DNA of 64,000 bases from Knufia peltigerae (Eukaryota; Ascomycota; Eurotiomycetes; Chaetothyriales; Trichomeriaceae), in contig JAPDRN010000025.1 in NCBI GenBank assembly GCA_030247855.1, positions 62,001-126,000 of the forward strand, written 5' to 3'. Position numbers and translations under genes: made by a program. Each line of letters opens with the position of its first letter. Within the stretch, counting starts at the first letter, position 1. Shown here one piece after another: positions 32,802-45,205 of the stretch. The notes under the pieces were generated by a model. It was given only the letters and a program-made list of their open reading frames with translations. It did not search any database and had not been told where the DNA came from.

Positions 32802-33592
32802 GGCGAGGAATAGAAATTACTGATCTCACAACTTTCTTTAGACAAGCGAGGCCGGGACTCAGACGTACGAAGCATATACAGGGCAATGTGTGATCTTCTA
32901 AAATCAGGTTCTTCATTCGGGCCACAGTCCATCCGAAGAATGGATATCCCGCAATCTCGATCGGCGCGAGCTGGCGCAGATCGTCGGGTTAGAAGGGTAG
33001 TATTGGCTCATCCACCATGTGAGGCTAGCCACCAGGATTGATGGCGGGGCCGTGGGCAACAACGCTCGCTCGCAATTGTCCCGACGAAAACTGTTCGTTG
33101 GCTCGTCTATGAGTCAGTAGCAGCAGTGCAATCGAAATCTGATGACGGGACAGGAGTGGCGGTGTGGAGGGCTGGGGAGATTTGACCCTGTATCTCCTAA
33201 GCGAGGTATAGAGGAACACGCGAAATTGTGATTGGGAATTTCCACCCTCGTCGCGGGGCCCCAGATTCAATGGCTTCGGGGCAATTGTGAACGAGTACGA
33301 CAGCGATGAATACTACCGGAAGTATTGGCGCAGTTGCGTGATGAGTTGCTGGCGTGTCTTATGGCACGGCATGGTCTGTAATCCCACAGTCCTGCAGGCG
33401 CCAATGATGCAGCTGGATTTGGTGAAGAGGTTGCACTTCACATACTCGGACGAGGTGCCTATATATGCACCCTCCCCTCCTGCTCATGTTAACTACCAAT
33501 ACTCTTTGTTCTCAGCGGGATCGGTCCATGCTAGTCGTCAACATCACATCAATCGCTAAAAGCAAAAGCTTAACGGCACAGTCGCACTCACC
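32802..33592. promoter_or_regulatory. Divergent promoter, rhamnosidase/MFS pair
   Basis: The 791-bp region between the two start codons must carry both promoters. A GGGGCCCC palindrome lies at about 33256-33263. I see no certain TATA box and no other repeated motif. Confidence 0.45.
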
Positions 33593-36267
33593 ATGGCCAG
33601 TCTCGCGATGGAAAAGGCCGAAGCGGCGCACACCGCAGGAATCGGTGCTGATACTATAGGAATCACCGAAGTCGACGGATACGAAAGCTATGGGCTCGTT
33701 AAATCGAGATTCGATGAGCTTTCTCTTCCCCGGACTCTGTGGGTGTTCAAGCGGGTCATCCTCATTATCCTAGCCGTGTACACGGGTTACGTTTGCGAAG
33801 GATTCGAGGTAAGCGAAGGCGCACTCCCCCCTTTCCGGCGGGAGCTGTCGCGTAGACTACCATGCACAGATTATTAATAATCCTGCTCAGCTCGGCGCTG
33901 GAGGTAGTATCGTCGCGAACGAGGGCTTTATCAAGCAGTTCGGGGAGCACGGCGGCACGGGCGTGAGGGCCCTTAACGCTACATGGCGTAAGTCCTACTA
34001 TAACTTATATCATCTGTACCGGATGAACCCGTAAAGCTAACAATAATGATGTTGGCCACCAGTTTCCACGTGGAGTGCTCTTCTGGTATGTGCACGATTC
34101 CTCTCATCACCCTCAACGATGCTATCTAACAAATATACTAATGCGGATGTTCTAGAACGTCGGGCAAATCGTCACCTTAACTCACATTGCATGGTAAGCA
34201 CCCTCCGCATACCGCGCTCGAAGGGTGAATGTTCTCACGGGCGCCAACTCGCTGTACCTGACACACTTCACTCACCCAGGTTTGCCGACAAATACGGCCG
34301 CAAGACGTCATTCTACCTTGCATGGATCTGGCTTGTCGTCGTACGTGAAAGGCATCCTACAACATTGGCGAGAGAAAAACTAGCTGATGATATGTTTAGG
34401 GCTGCGTGTTCCTCAACACGGCAAAGAGCCCGTCCGTATGGGTAAGTCCAAGCAGCTTAAGTTTCTACTTGACCATGTAGAACCCCGAGCTCATGCTGAG
34501 CTCGTTGTCGTAGGCCCTCGCGAAGCTATGTAATGGTGCAGGTATCGGCGTCCTCCAGTAAGCCTTATACCCTCCTGCCTGAATCAGACACTTCGATCAG
34601 CACTCACCGCGAACTTTGCAGAGTCACATGCCAGGTGTACGTGATGGAAATCTGTCCAAATAGGATCCGAGGCGGTATGGTCACGTTCCAATCTGTCTGG
34701 TATGTGTCCCCTCGGTGCGACCACCTTGGCTTTTCCGTTGCTGATCATCATCCAAAACAGGAGCAATATTGGTGGTATTATCTGCGCTGTCATGATGCAA
34801 CAGCTCAACCAAAAACACCCCGACAACTATCTGTTGGCTATGCGAATCCTCTGGGCTCCAATTGGGTTGATGATCGTCTGCTGGACCCTCGTTCCCGAGT
34901 CACCCTGGTTCCACGCCCGACATGGCAACAAGGACAAGGCCTTGAAGGCCATGAGGCAGCTTTATGGTGGAATTCCCGGTTACGACTTCGAAGAGGAGTA
35001 CGGGATTATCGAGAGAACGATCGCGCACGAGAAAGAGGTGCTGATGGAGGTACCGAGTGTGATCCACGTCTTCAAAGGTCTTAACTTGGTAGGTGTTTCC
35101 ATTTCCCTTTACGTCTTGTGCTTCCGAAACCCCCTAAAACCCTTGAGAAGGGCTAACCAGGAGTGCGTCAGAAACGAACCCTCACCGTAATGGTACTCGG
35201 AATCTCACAGCAGCTTGCCGGTCTTGCCATTATCAGTACCTACTCAACTTGTACGTTGCGAATTGATCCAGGGTTTTAGGCCTGTTAAAAGAGCATACTG
35301 ACCCCCTGCCTCCAGACTTCTTTTCTCTGGCTGGATTGGAAGACCCCTTCCTCGCGACTGTCATCCTCTCGTAAGATACTCGTGCACAATCGCCGCCGGC
35401 TGTGTGTACTATGAGACTGAAATTTCAATGTAGCTGCTGCAATCTCCTCGCTGTCTTGTGCTGGTCTTTGACCACCGATAAGTTCGGCCGTCGTACCATC
35501 ATCAACACATGCGAGACGGCCGTCTGCGTGATCCTTTTTGTCGTGGGTGGCCTGTACTGGACGGGAGCGACAACCGGCACCGCCTCTGCTGGCACTGCCC
35601 TCGTGAGTCCCCGGGCTCTCCCCTTCCTGTTTCTAAGACCACAGATTCCTTTTTCCGGCTGACACGCTCCTCCAGTTGGTCATCTGCTGTTTCTGGACCT
35701 TCTTTTACTCCATCATTGTCATGTCTTATTATATTTATTCGGCAGAATTACCCTCTGCCATCCTTCGAGGTGAGTGCTCAAACATACACGGACCACCACA
35801 TTGTGGGTTTCCTCAAAATTGACAAGGAGACCAGTAAAAACCGGACCTGTCACTTTCTTCTTCAACTCATGCATGGGCATCGCCACCTGGTGCGTCAACT
35901 CTTAAACCTCTTCCCCACTCTCCCAATCTTCCCCCGGGTGCAGAGAAATCTCATTCAATCGCTCGCAACAGTTACGCGACTCCACCAATGCTTCTCGCGC
36001 TCAGTGTCAAGGCTGGCTTCGTCTACGGAGCGTTCTCAGTGCCAGTTTGCATCATTTTTTGGTTCTACCTTCCCGAAACCAAGGGGTAAGCTAGCGTCCC
36101 TCTTACTGGCGAACGTGGCGGTACAAAATCTGACTTTACGTAGCCGTTCTACCGCCGAAATTGACGAGCTTTACGAGCGCAAAATCCAGGCATGGAGGTG
36201 GTCCAAGACTGCCACGGCCGCCGAGGGCCAAATGCATGCGGTTGCACAGATAAAAGGTCGAGTCTAA
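33593..36267 (+). CDS. MFS sugar transporter (alpha-glucoside/maltose permease-like), candidate rhamnoside porter
   Basis: A 12-TM porter of the maltose/alpha-glucoside permease branch, split into about sixteen short exons; all junctions I followed are GT-AG. The protein starts MASLAMEKAEAAHTAG at 33593. It has a long cytosolic N-terminus, TGYVCEGFEIINNPAQLGA in TM1, FADKYGRKTSFYL, AKLCNGAGIGVLQVTCQVYVMEI, VPESPWFHARHG after TM6, GISQQLAGLAIISTYSTYF in TM7, TDKFGRR, SAELPSAILR, and LPETKGRSTAEIDELYER at the end. VPESPWF instead of PESPRW, and STYSTYF in TM7, are typical of this branch. It is divergent from the cytosolic GH78 rhamnosidase, so I infer uptake of a rhamnosylated oligosaccharide or glycoside. 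Confidence 0.85.
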
Positions 36268-36696
36268 ACCACTCAAATGTAAGAGATCCATATCTAAGAG
36301 GATGGAAACATGGCTAGAAGGTCGTACGTAGTGTAGGGGGATGAGATTAGCCCATGAATTCTGTCCTGGATGGGGCACGGTGATGTAGACGGACGTGGGT
36401 TTGTGTTCGAGCACGTATATGCAGTGTGTTTAAGGGTGAAGCGACTGTATTCGAGAATTTGCAATGAATCATTCGGTGATTCCGCGGTGCGCTCTCTATC
36501 TTCAACTCTCTAGCCTAAACGACCGAGTTAGAGTCAATACTTCTCCCTATCTTACTGCCAGCCTTGTATTACACCGCAAGTAGCGAAGGTGTGGTATTTA
36601 GCCTAGTTTTACTACTGGAGGCGCTCTCATTGCGTTACGTTGGTCATAAGTCACTAACATTGCTGCACATGTGGCACCGTCTCTAGCCCCGAAGTC
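36268..36696. other. Convergent intergenic region
   Basis: These 429 bp lie between the MFS stop and the dioxygenase stop and should hold the two 3' ends. No gene or clear repeat is seen. Confidence 0.4.
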
Positions 36697-37983
36697 CTAG
36701 AGTTCGTCCCTGATAGACAGTGTCAGCTTGAGATGAGATTCCGATATCTCAGAGTACTGACCCAGGATAAAAATGGCGTGTCCAACGCTAGAAAAAGTAT
36801 CAGGTCATCAGTGGCCAACTAGACGCAACATCCCGAAAAGAAGGGTAGGAGGAAATCACCTTGTCATATGGGCGTGAAGCGTCGTAATATCGTAGATCGG
36901 TGGATAGGCGGATCACACCGTCCTCATCGGTGTTGATACTCGAGGCGTGAATCTAGTCCAAACCCAAACCCAAATAAATCAATTACCATTCATTGGCACG
37001 AATAGTGCTGCTAGTTCAAGCAGACTGCGAAAATTTGGGGAAGCACCTACGGTGAACGGGTCATGAAACACAACGTCTCCTGCTTCGAAGGCGCTGACAA
37101 GCCATTTTCGCTCGTACCGAGACGCAAATTCGGTAGGCTTCGACGTTTGGAAGAGGTCTCCTCCGCCATCTACCATATTTTTGTTATAGGCATTCTTGGC
37201 CTCTTCTTCGGAGAACCCATTCTCTCGGGATCTGCGCGTGAATTCGGCTTCGATGCTTTCGCCGATTTTCGCACCTGATAATACTCCCGCATCAGGCCTT
37301 ACAGGAAAAATGAATGATAAGGCTAGCAATAATTTGGAGGACTTACTCTTTTCCAGGTACATAAGCCCTCCGCCGTTCAGCTTGACATCGCCTATTGCAC
37401 ACCAAGCCGTGATGTTGGTCACGTCTCCCTGTCTCAAAAAGATCTGGTCGTAGTGCACGCCCACGGGTGAGGTGTTTGGAAGGTTGCAACGAAACAAAGA
37501 TCGTTCGAAGAGGCGCACGTCCTTCCATTCCGTGAGCTTGCCCACGAAGTCGATCAAGTTCGGATGCTTGCAAAACTGCTCGGTGTACCATTTCTCGGTA
37601 TGTGCCCTGGCCGTTAAATCGGCAAATGTAGCTGCACGCTCGCTCTTTGGCTTCCTGAGATCTGCTACTCGCGAGCTGAGACCTGCAAAGTTGGATAGAT
37701 CGTTCGTCTGGTCGAAGATGCCTTCGATGGGAGCTGTGCCAGGCTTCAAAACACCTGAGGCTGATAAAAGGCGGAAGTATGATTCTCGGGCTTTCAGCAC
37801 ATGTTCACGGGGAAGCAAGCCTTTTAAAAAGAGGTAATGATCCTCCTTGAAGCGCTCCCGGAGAAGTTCAATCGGAGTGTTTGGGTCTGATGGTCGAAGC
37901 CAGCCAAGCTGATCTGGTAGCAGGGGTCCATCGCTCAATTGGATATCGGGAAGTGTCACAGCAGGCATTTTCACTTTTGACAT
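36697..37983 (-). CDS. Phytanoyl-CoA dioxygenase (PhyH)-family Fe(II)/2-oxoglutarate oxygenase
   Basis: Five exons (37347-37983, 37051-37274, 36860-36952, 36762-36787, 36697-36709) join in frame to 330 residues; all four introns are GT-AG. The PhyH jelly roll is clear. His177 and Asp179 (PVGVHYDQ) are the first two iron ligands. His289 comes at the start of exon 3 (IHASSINTDEDG) and is the third. Arg302 (IRLSTDLRYYD) should bind 2-oxoglutarate. The last exons encode only YPGDEL. A model stopping at the end of the large open frame (36979) would lose the third ligand, so the small exons matter. It probably hydroxylates a small or lipid metabolite in the cytosol. Its role between a rhamnosidase/transporter pair and an arabinofuranosidase is not obvious. 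Confidence 0.88.
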
Positions 37984-38750
37984 ATATGTTGTATGTTTGT
38001 GTTGTTTTCTTGATTGATAAGTTGCGTGCCGGCCCTCGAAGCTAAACAGTGAAGCTCTTAAAAGACGCTCGCTACCATGGACTCACCTGGAATTCGCGTA
38101 AGGGAAAAGCGGCACAAGGCCGAGTCTTCAGTTTTCCGTCCAAGTTGCGCAAATGGTATTCGAGAGAACTTTCGGCGTAGCACGCAGCGAGCCTTCGACT
38201 TCTAGATCTTCACGGCTCTGGTTATGCCTAGGCGTTTGTGAAACACCTGGTAATGATAGTACAATCCTGTACAACTCACAATCGGCAAAAAAATGGTGGA
38301 ACCAGTTTCCCTTTTCTTGGCTAGCCTCCGCAGGATCGTTCTAATCTCCTATTCCCAACATCCCGGTGCAAAAGCCTCCGAGGCTACGATTTCCTAGAGC
38401 AGGACGGCCACAGATACATGACCAAGCGTCCAGGAACAATGCAGACCGAGACAGTATTCTAAACTTCGGCTAGTCCTTACGCCAATGCAAGTCTGTCAGC
38501 GGTGCATCTATTCATGGGGTTGGTTAGCTCCTGAATGAAACCCCAGGTTCTTGGTAAACATCGAGGACTTGGGCTGAAATTGCGTTGGGCGGTGTATTCA
38601 CGATCGGAGTGTCACTCAAGAGATTGTTTGTCGCTCTGCAATTTCTGATCTTCAGGGGTCAAAAAGTTGCGCGAGAATGGTATAAAAGAGCATCAAAGGG
38701 CGGTAGACGACAGGACTAACAATTTCAAAGCAGCCCCAACGTATCTCAAA
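37984..38750. promoter_or_regulatory. Divergent promoter, PhyH/arabinofuranosidase, with TATA box
   Basis: The 767-bp region lies between two start codons. TATAAAAGAG at 38681-38690 sits 61 bp before the GH51 ATG on the plus strand and is a good TATA box. No further motif stands out. Confidence 0.6.
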
Positions 38751-40987
38751 ATGTTGTTCAGGAGCATGAAGCTGTGGCATGCACTTTGTGGGCTTCTTCA
38801 CATCGCACAAGGCCTGTATCTAGACGTCGCGACAAGTGGAGGCAATGCTTCGAGCCCGATGCTGTATGGAGTCATGTACGAAGTATGGCAAGCCGTTATG
38901 AAATAACCTGAACATGGGATATGGCTGATCAGACGGACCAGGATGTATATCACTCGGGTGACGGCGGTATGTACAGTGAGCTGATCCAGAACCGAGCTTT
39001 TCAAGGCACCACTGTCCACCTGGACTCGAATAGACACGTCGTTCCGCCTTTTGAGAACCTTGACTATTGGCACAGCCGAGGCTCTGACTCGCTCGCTTTG
39101 GACAACGATGCTCCTCTCTTGAGCGATGCACTGGCCTGGCACATGCGGGTAGACGTGGACTCAAATGCATCTGGGGATACCGGCTTCTGGAACGAGGGCT
39201 ACTGGGGCATGAACATCACCACTGCCACCCGGTATGCAGCTAGTTTCTACCTTCGTGGAGACTATGACGGCGAGATTCTGGGCGCCTTCTGGAGCAACAC
39301 GACAAAGTCGATGCTCGCAAGCACCGTTTTCACCGTCTCGCAGACGGAATCGGACGGATGGATGCTCTATCAGCAATCATTCACAATCGACAACTCCGCT
39401 CCAGACGGAAAGAACACTTTCCATCTTACATTCGATGGTGCCAAAGTTGCCGGAAAGTGTCTGCGCTTCCAGATGATCAGCGTCTTCCAACAGTCATTCG
39501 AGAACTCCAACAATGGCCTACGTATGGATCTCGCAGAAGGAGTCCAAGCTATCGGCGGGAGGTTTCTCCGCATGCCAGGCGGAAACAATATGGAGGGTCA
39601 ATCCTCGCCATACCGTTGGAAATGGAATGAGACCATTGGTCCTATCATCGACCGCCGTCTCTTTCCAGGTACCTGGGGATATATCAACACCAATGGCCTT
39701 GGGCTTTTGGAGATGATGCAAGTAAGTGCCGGCAGGGCCATCATGGTCCTGAATTTGGAAGTGAGTCAGGCTGACCAAATGGCCTCAGTGGTGCCTAGAT
39801 ATGCAGCTTGAGACTATCCTTGGTGTATGGGGTGGCCTGTATCTCGACAGCGAGGTCATCGCTGAGGAAGATCTTCAACCATATATCGACGACGTCCTGA
39901 ATGAGTTGGAATTCTTGATGGTATGCCAAACATTACATTTGGCCTGGGACAAGCGATCTTTTAGTTGTGCAGAGCCTAACACTGTTTTGTTTGACTAGGG
40001 ACCTTCGACATCAAAGTACGGAGCATTGCGAGCGTCATTCGGCTACCCTGACCCATTCAAGATCAAATATGTCGAGGTTGGCAACGAAGACTATTTGAAT
40101 AACGGGATCCCGAGCTACGTTGGTATGAGAGAGCCTGACCGCCGGTCCCTTGTATGACAAGGATGAGGAGAATTCACTAACACTTTTCTTAAAAATCTCT
40201 AGGCTACCGCTATATCATGTTTCACGATGCCATCAAGAACGTCTACCCGGACATAAATGTCATTTCCTCGATCTGGATGGGCTACTTCCCTACCCTCCCC
40301 CCTCCCGGCACGGTCCAGGATCTCCACGACTACCTTTCCGTGGCGGACATGGTCGGTAAATTCGGTGGCTACGACCATGCGGATCGCAATTATCCCGTGC
40401 TCGTGGGTGAGTATGCAGCCATCTACGACGACCAGCATCAGAACCCCAATCAGCTCAATAATCCTACTCTGCAGTCTGCGATGGCAGAGGCGGTGTATTT
40501 CCTCGGTCTTGAACGAAACGCCGACCTCATTATTGGCATTTGCCATGGAGCGCTGATTAAGAACCTCCATCACGAACCGGGCAACGTTGCCATGATGAAG
40601 CACTCGGCCACTGAGATTGTCTTCTCGTACAGCTATTATGCCGCCAAAATGTTCGCCAACAACTACGGTTCCGAAACCGTGCCCATCACATCTGATTCCA
40701 ACTTTGGGCCACTGTACTGGGCAGGGACCAAGGATGCCTCGCCGTCGGGTAAATACTACTTGAAGATTGTTAATTTCGACGGCGCCTCCTCAACCCCCGT
40801 CACCGTCACAATCGCCGATAAATCAAGCCCTGCCAAGCTGATCACTCTCTCCGGGCCGGATAAATATAGCACAAACACGCTCGGAAGTGTCACCAGCGTC
40901 TGGACAGAGACGACCATCTACTCCAAGAATGGGACCTACAACTTCACTCTGTCCGGGGAATACGCCAGTGCCGTATTGATTGTATAG
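38751..40987 (+). CDS. Secreted GH51 alpha-L-arabinofuranosidase (abfA-like)
   Basis: Five exons with four canonical introns give about 640 residues. A signal peptide is likely (from MKLWHALCGLLHIAQGLYLD; ATG at 38751 or in-frame at 38766). The mature protein starts with DVATSGGNASSPMLYGVMYE, the GH51 hallmark, and continues SGDGGMYSELIQNRAFQG after intron 1. Next are a carbohydrate-binding-like beta domain, then FLRMPGGNNMEG and GTWGYINTNGLGLLE. The catalytic acid/base Glu is in YVEVGNEDYL and the nucleophile Glu in VLVGEYAAIYD. The C-terminal beta-sandwich ends SGEYASAVLIV. It would cut terminal arabinose from arabinan or arabinoxylan outside the cell. A zinc-cluster regulator lies about 950 bp downstream. 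Confidence 0.94.
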
Positions 40988-41935
40988 AGATGAAAGTAAG
41001 GCTTTTTGCTGGCCTCTTCACGTGTATAATGTATCACCCGGGATTAGTTGGCCTAAAGTCGGTATATGGTCTTGAATGTGACAAAAACCAACAACAACAA
41101 TCCCCTCATTCTTTATTGTCTTACGGTAACCCTTCTTTCCTCTTCGCCGAACGCATTACCACCCTCTTCTCGCCTTGAAGGTCTGTTGGATCAAAGCCAC
41201 TCTCTTCGCCACCGTGAGTATTCTGAATCGTGACTGTGTTGTTATGAAAAATCAATTTGATCGTCTACCGACGCTGCATTGTGGTGTGCTAACAACTCCA
41301 TCAGCTGTCGCTGTTATTCTTCACCTCCTACGCTGCGGTGATGTTGTCCGCCACAATATAAAAGAGATAAAAATCGATATATGTCTATTTGAAAAGCATA
41401 TATAAATACGGGTATACACTTATCTTTTGAGACATACTTAGCGAGAAAACTTGCCTTCACTTTCGAAGCAACAATATGACTCTCATTGGCGGGTTGGGCA
41501 TGTTTCTGAACTAGGTTCAGAATTAACTGCAATGCGGAGATCACACCAATACTGACTGTATTTTGATGAGGGTTTTCGTGAGGCTGGTCTTGCCGGGACT
41601 TGATGGTCATAGCAGTCAATGCGCCATCACCCTTTCGCGTGGTCTACCGTATACGGACTTGGCGCACGGACAAAACTGTAGCCGGGCCGAACGTATCGGG
41701 TAATTTCGCCGAAATTTACAGGATAAGTCTGATCAGTCCACAAGAAAACCCCCACTTCGTTTTCAACTGTGGTGTCGGTCTACAACATTTCTACCTGAGA
41801 TAGACAAGCCCGCTTTGATCGGATACACAGAGCTACCATATCACACTCGGATACAAAGCACTACCATTCATTGCTACCGCGGACACTGCATAGTCCAAAG
41901 CCGTTGCTCTCGCAGCTATTGCCTTTTGTTTCCCC
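40988..41935. other. Intergenic region, no gene seen
   Basis: About 950 bp between the arabinofuranosidase stop and the regulator start. It contains a short CAA run near 41088 and several short frames, none convincing. Confidence 0.4.
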
Positions 41936-44900
41936 ATGAGCTCAACCGCTTTCTCCAGTCTAACTCGAGATCATGGGCCGGGCAAAACCAGGCGGTCTGT
42001 GGCTTGTAGCCATTGTAGAACAAGGAAGATTCGTTGTACGTCTGCAATACCCTAGCCAGTGCACTTTCGGCCCTGGTTAGTTAGGCTCATCATCTCCGCA
42101 GGCAATGGACAAATCCCGTGCACCAACTGCTTAGACCGTTCCGAAGAATGTGTTGTGGTATCCAGAAGACCTTACCGAAAACAAGGTGATCGAGGAGTTC
42201 GAGCAATTTCACGTCGTCACCACAGTACAAGCGCCGACTCTCCGAGTTCGCATCGTCAGAATGGACAGGGCAATCCCAGCCTGGAAAGCGCTGGACCAAA
42301 TCATGATCAACGCGTCACTCATATTGTTCCAACCTCAACAGATGACAATGTCCATCATAAGGACAGACTCAATGACCCTGAGACTGCTGTAAGTCTGGAC
42401 AATAGTTTTCCGAATAATTTTTCTTGTGATCTTCCTATGTGGTTGTGTGGCTCTCCTTTCTCAGATTGTACTTTCAAGACCGCAAACAAGGATTCTTACG
42501 CCCGAATGATAGCCTGATGTCTTGTCACAGTACCCAGCGCCTGACAGCCTCCAGGATGTCGCAGAAAATTTCGTGGTACAGTATCCATTGACCTTCGTCC
42601 ATTACCAGGCCGACGATACAACAATCAATTCACCCAACGACAACAGAACCTCTCACCAAGACAGTCTGACCCCACATCAGACTGAACACGATGATATCAG
42701 CGTCGTGCCTCACAGCATCGTGCCTCGAGAGAGGGCGACTTTTCACCAGAATGAGCACGAGGATAGCAGCGTATATGCCTCAGACACTGTAAGTCTTGAA
42801 CCAGACATGTCTCTTGCGCGGGCTTTATAGTGACTAACTCTGTAATCACTATAGTTGAATCAAGAGTATTATGGTAAATTATGCTATTCGTTTCGATGTT
42901 CTACAAAGCTATTATCTTAATACTAACCACGGAAGCAGGTCCGCGAAGTTTTTTATCCTTCTCTTCTCAACCTGGAGTGGTTTGGATCAACTCAAAAGTC
43001 AAGTCAACTGAGTTTTCCCATGTAGCCACGCGAATGATTACCGAAATGGCGCGTATGTTGAAGATGAGTCGCACGCCATCTGCTGCGCGGGAACCAGAAC
43101 CTCCTGCAGAAGTCCAAAGGCAATATACAAAAGGTGATCGACTTGACTCATATGTTTTGCGATCTGTCTTGATTTTCCATACTGACGATATCGCCAATTC
43201 AAGCCTACTTTGAAGAAGCTCCCGAAGCAGCCTTCAATGTCGTTGACCGCTCATGGTTTGAGTCTCGGCTTAGTGCCCCTCAAAATGGCACGACCACCGA
43301 CGACAAAGCTTGGTATGCGTTGCGTAGTGTTCTCTGGGCGAGTGGGTCTCGAATTTCGCTGTCGAAAAGCAAGAGCTTTGGGGAAGCTTCCCGGTCTTCG
43401 TGGGCCTTGTTCGAAAATGCACTTTCTGTGCACACCGAAATTCAGCTTTTGCGCGCTTCTCTAGTCGCTGTACAAGCACTTGTGTTAATGGTTCGTTGTC
43501 ACTTGTAAAGATTTAGGTCAGAGAACAAGATATTCGTTGTCGTCACTTCTAACTACTCCTCCATTTCACAGGCATACTACGCCGAAGGTGTGGGCAAGAC
43601 ATCCTTGCAGTACATGTTGTGCTCGACTGCAATGCGCCTTGCCTGTTCTAAAGGGCTACACCGACAACCTCCGAGATCATGGAAGATACCTCCATACGAA
43701 GCCAAGCATAGAAACTGGATATTTTGGTCTATCTATTGCTTGGAGAAACAAATTTGTACACGCTCGGGCCGTCCATCGGTACGTTCTATTCAATATTTGC
43801 AGCGCCTTCTGCCATAAGCTAACCAATTGTCGGATCCAGTCGATGGATGACGATGATGTGAGCACTCTTGTTCCCCAGAGCGCGCTCACAAATTCATCAG
43901 GGGACACTATGTATTGTCACATCCTCGTCGAGATGATGCAGCTGTGCTCTAGGGCCAAGAAGCGACTCTCGTGCTCGCGAGGTCTTGCACAGGTCGCTGA
44001 AAATTTGATTGAAACTGTCCGCACTCTGGCCCAAGAGCTCGAAGATATGAAGATCCGCTTCGCTATACAGTACAATCTCTGTCTAGATGAGCCACTCGAC
44101 CTATCTAGACTGCCAGTCTTGGGATTAACATTGCGCCAGGCCCAATCCCTCCAGGCCCATTACTGCTGTCTCGTGTTGGACATCAACACCCCTTTGAGCT
44201 ACCCGTGGTCGGGGGTCCATGCCTACGCGGAACAAGACTTGCCGGCCTCTGCACAAGTCGAAAAATCCTGTAGCGCTGTTGTACAGGCTGCACGGCGTTC
44301 GATTCTTGGAACTCGGCAGATCCAGTTCGATGCCAGCTGCACCGCACTGTGAGACCACTCGGACGGCGACGACATTCAGTTTTTCGGTTGCTAAATTTTC
44401 CAGGGCTTCATTGTACACCCCCTTTTACAGTTCCATTAACCTCTTTATTCACATACTCCGAGATACGAGTATGTCTTCCACGAAGTCGGATCTCATGCTC
44501 CTAGGTTTGTGTTTCGCCGCTACCAGTTGTGCCATTGCATTTAGTGTCCGAAAATCGAGCTTCCACTGACCACAGTCACTTTGCAGAGATCGCGGTGGGA
44601 TATTTTTCAAGCCTCGAATTAACGACAGATTTCGAACTGTCCGTGAGCTTGGTAAGAGAAATGAGTCACTTCGCTCGTCTTGCCCTCGAACGTGGTAACA
44701 ACGAAATCGGGAATGGTATTGGCGGTGACCTTGATACTTACCGCAATATCACGGAGTTATCGCGAGACACTTTCCCTAACAATTGTGTCTCTGAGCCAGC
44801 AGAATTTGATATCTACGTAAGTGTTTCGAGATTTTGCATATCATATCGTCTGCTCCGAGAACTGACTCAAGCACCTAGGAGAACGAATTCTTCGGCTCCC

Positions 44901-44971
44901 TACCAGATGAGACATTCGAAATGTGGAGCACTTTACTCCCGTTCACCGATATGGATGATCTTGTTCTCTGA
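41936..44971 (+). CDS. Zn2Cys6 transcription factor with Fungal_trans domain
   Basis: A zinc-cluster regulator of eleven exons; every junction I followed is GT-AG and in phase. The ATG at 41936 (MSSTAFSSLTRDHG) leads to CSHCRTRKIRC. The first intron splits this last Cys codon (T/GC), and the second half is NGQIPCTNCLDRSEEC, completing C-x2-C-x6-C-x5-C-x2-C-x6-C. A long, poorly conserved linker rich in His, Ser and Asp follows. Then the Fungal_trans domain: YYAEGVGKTSLQYMLCSTAM, CSKGLHRQPP, RNWIFWSIYCLEKQICTRSGRPS. The C-terminal helical part ends FTDMDDLVL at 44971. The zinc cluster and several exons are too short to show as long frames, so automatic models may miss them. Its target is unknown; the GH51 gene and the decarboxylase cluster are on either side. 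Confidence 0.84.
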
Positions 44972-45205
44972 GCACGACGACATATGTCAAGAGCAATTAT
45001 TCAATAGCGGAACATTTGATTTCTATTTGTACTAGTATCGATTGCTAAAGACCTTCCGATCTGTCAGACGCTGGTCATTATAGAATGGTTTGAAGTTATG
45101 CCTTTTCCACAAAGTTTACAAGCCAATATATCTCTAAGGTCTCCTTCCTATCAACTTGTCTTTCCTCTCCTCGGTGGCATCAATTCAATGGACAATTTTA
45201 GCTCT

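Noticed and set aside
36979..37050. PhyH gene ending at 36979
   Set aside because: This would read past a GTAGGT donor and lose the third iron ligand; downstream exons restore it.
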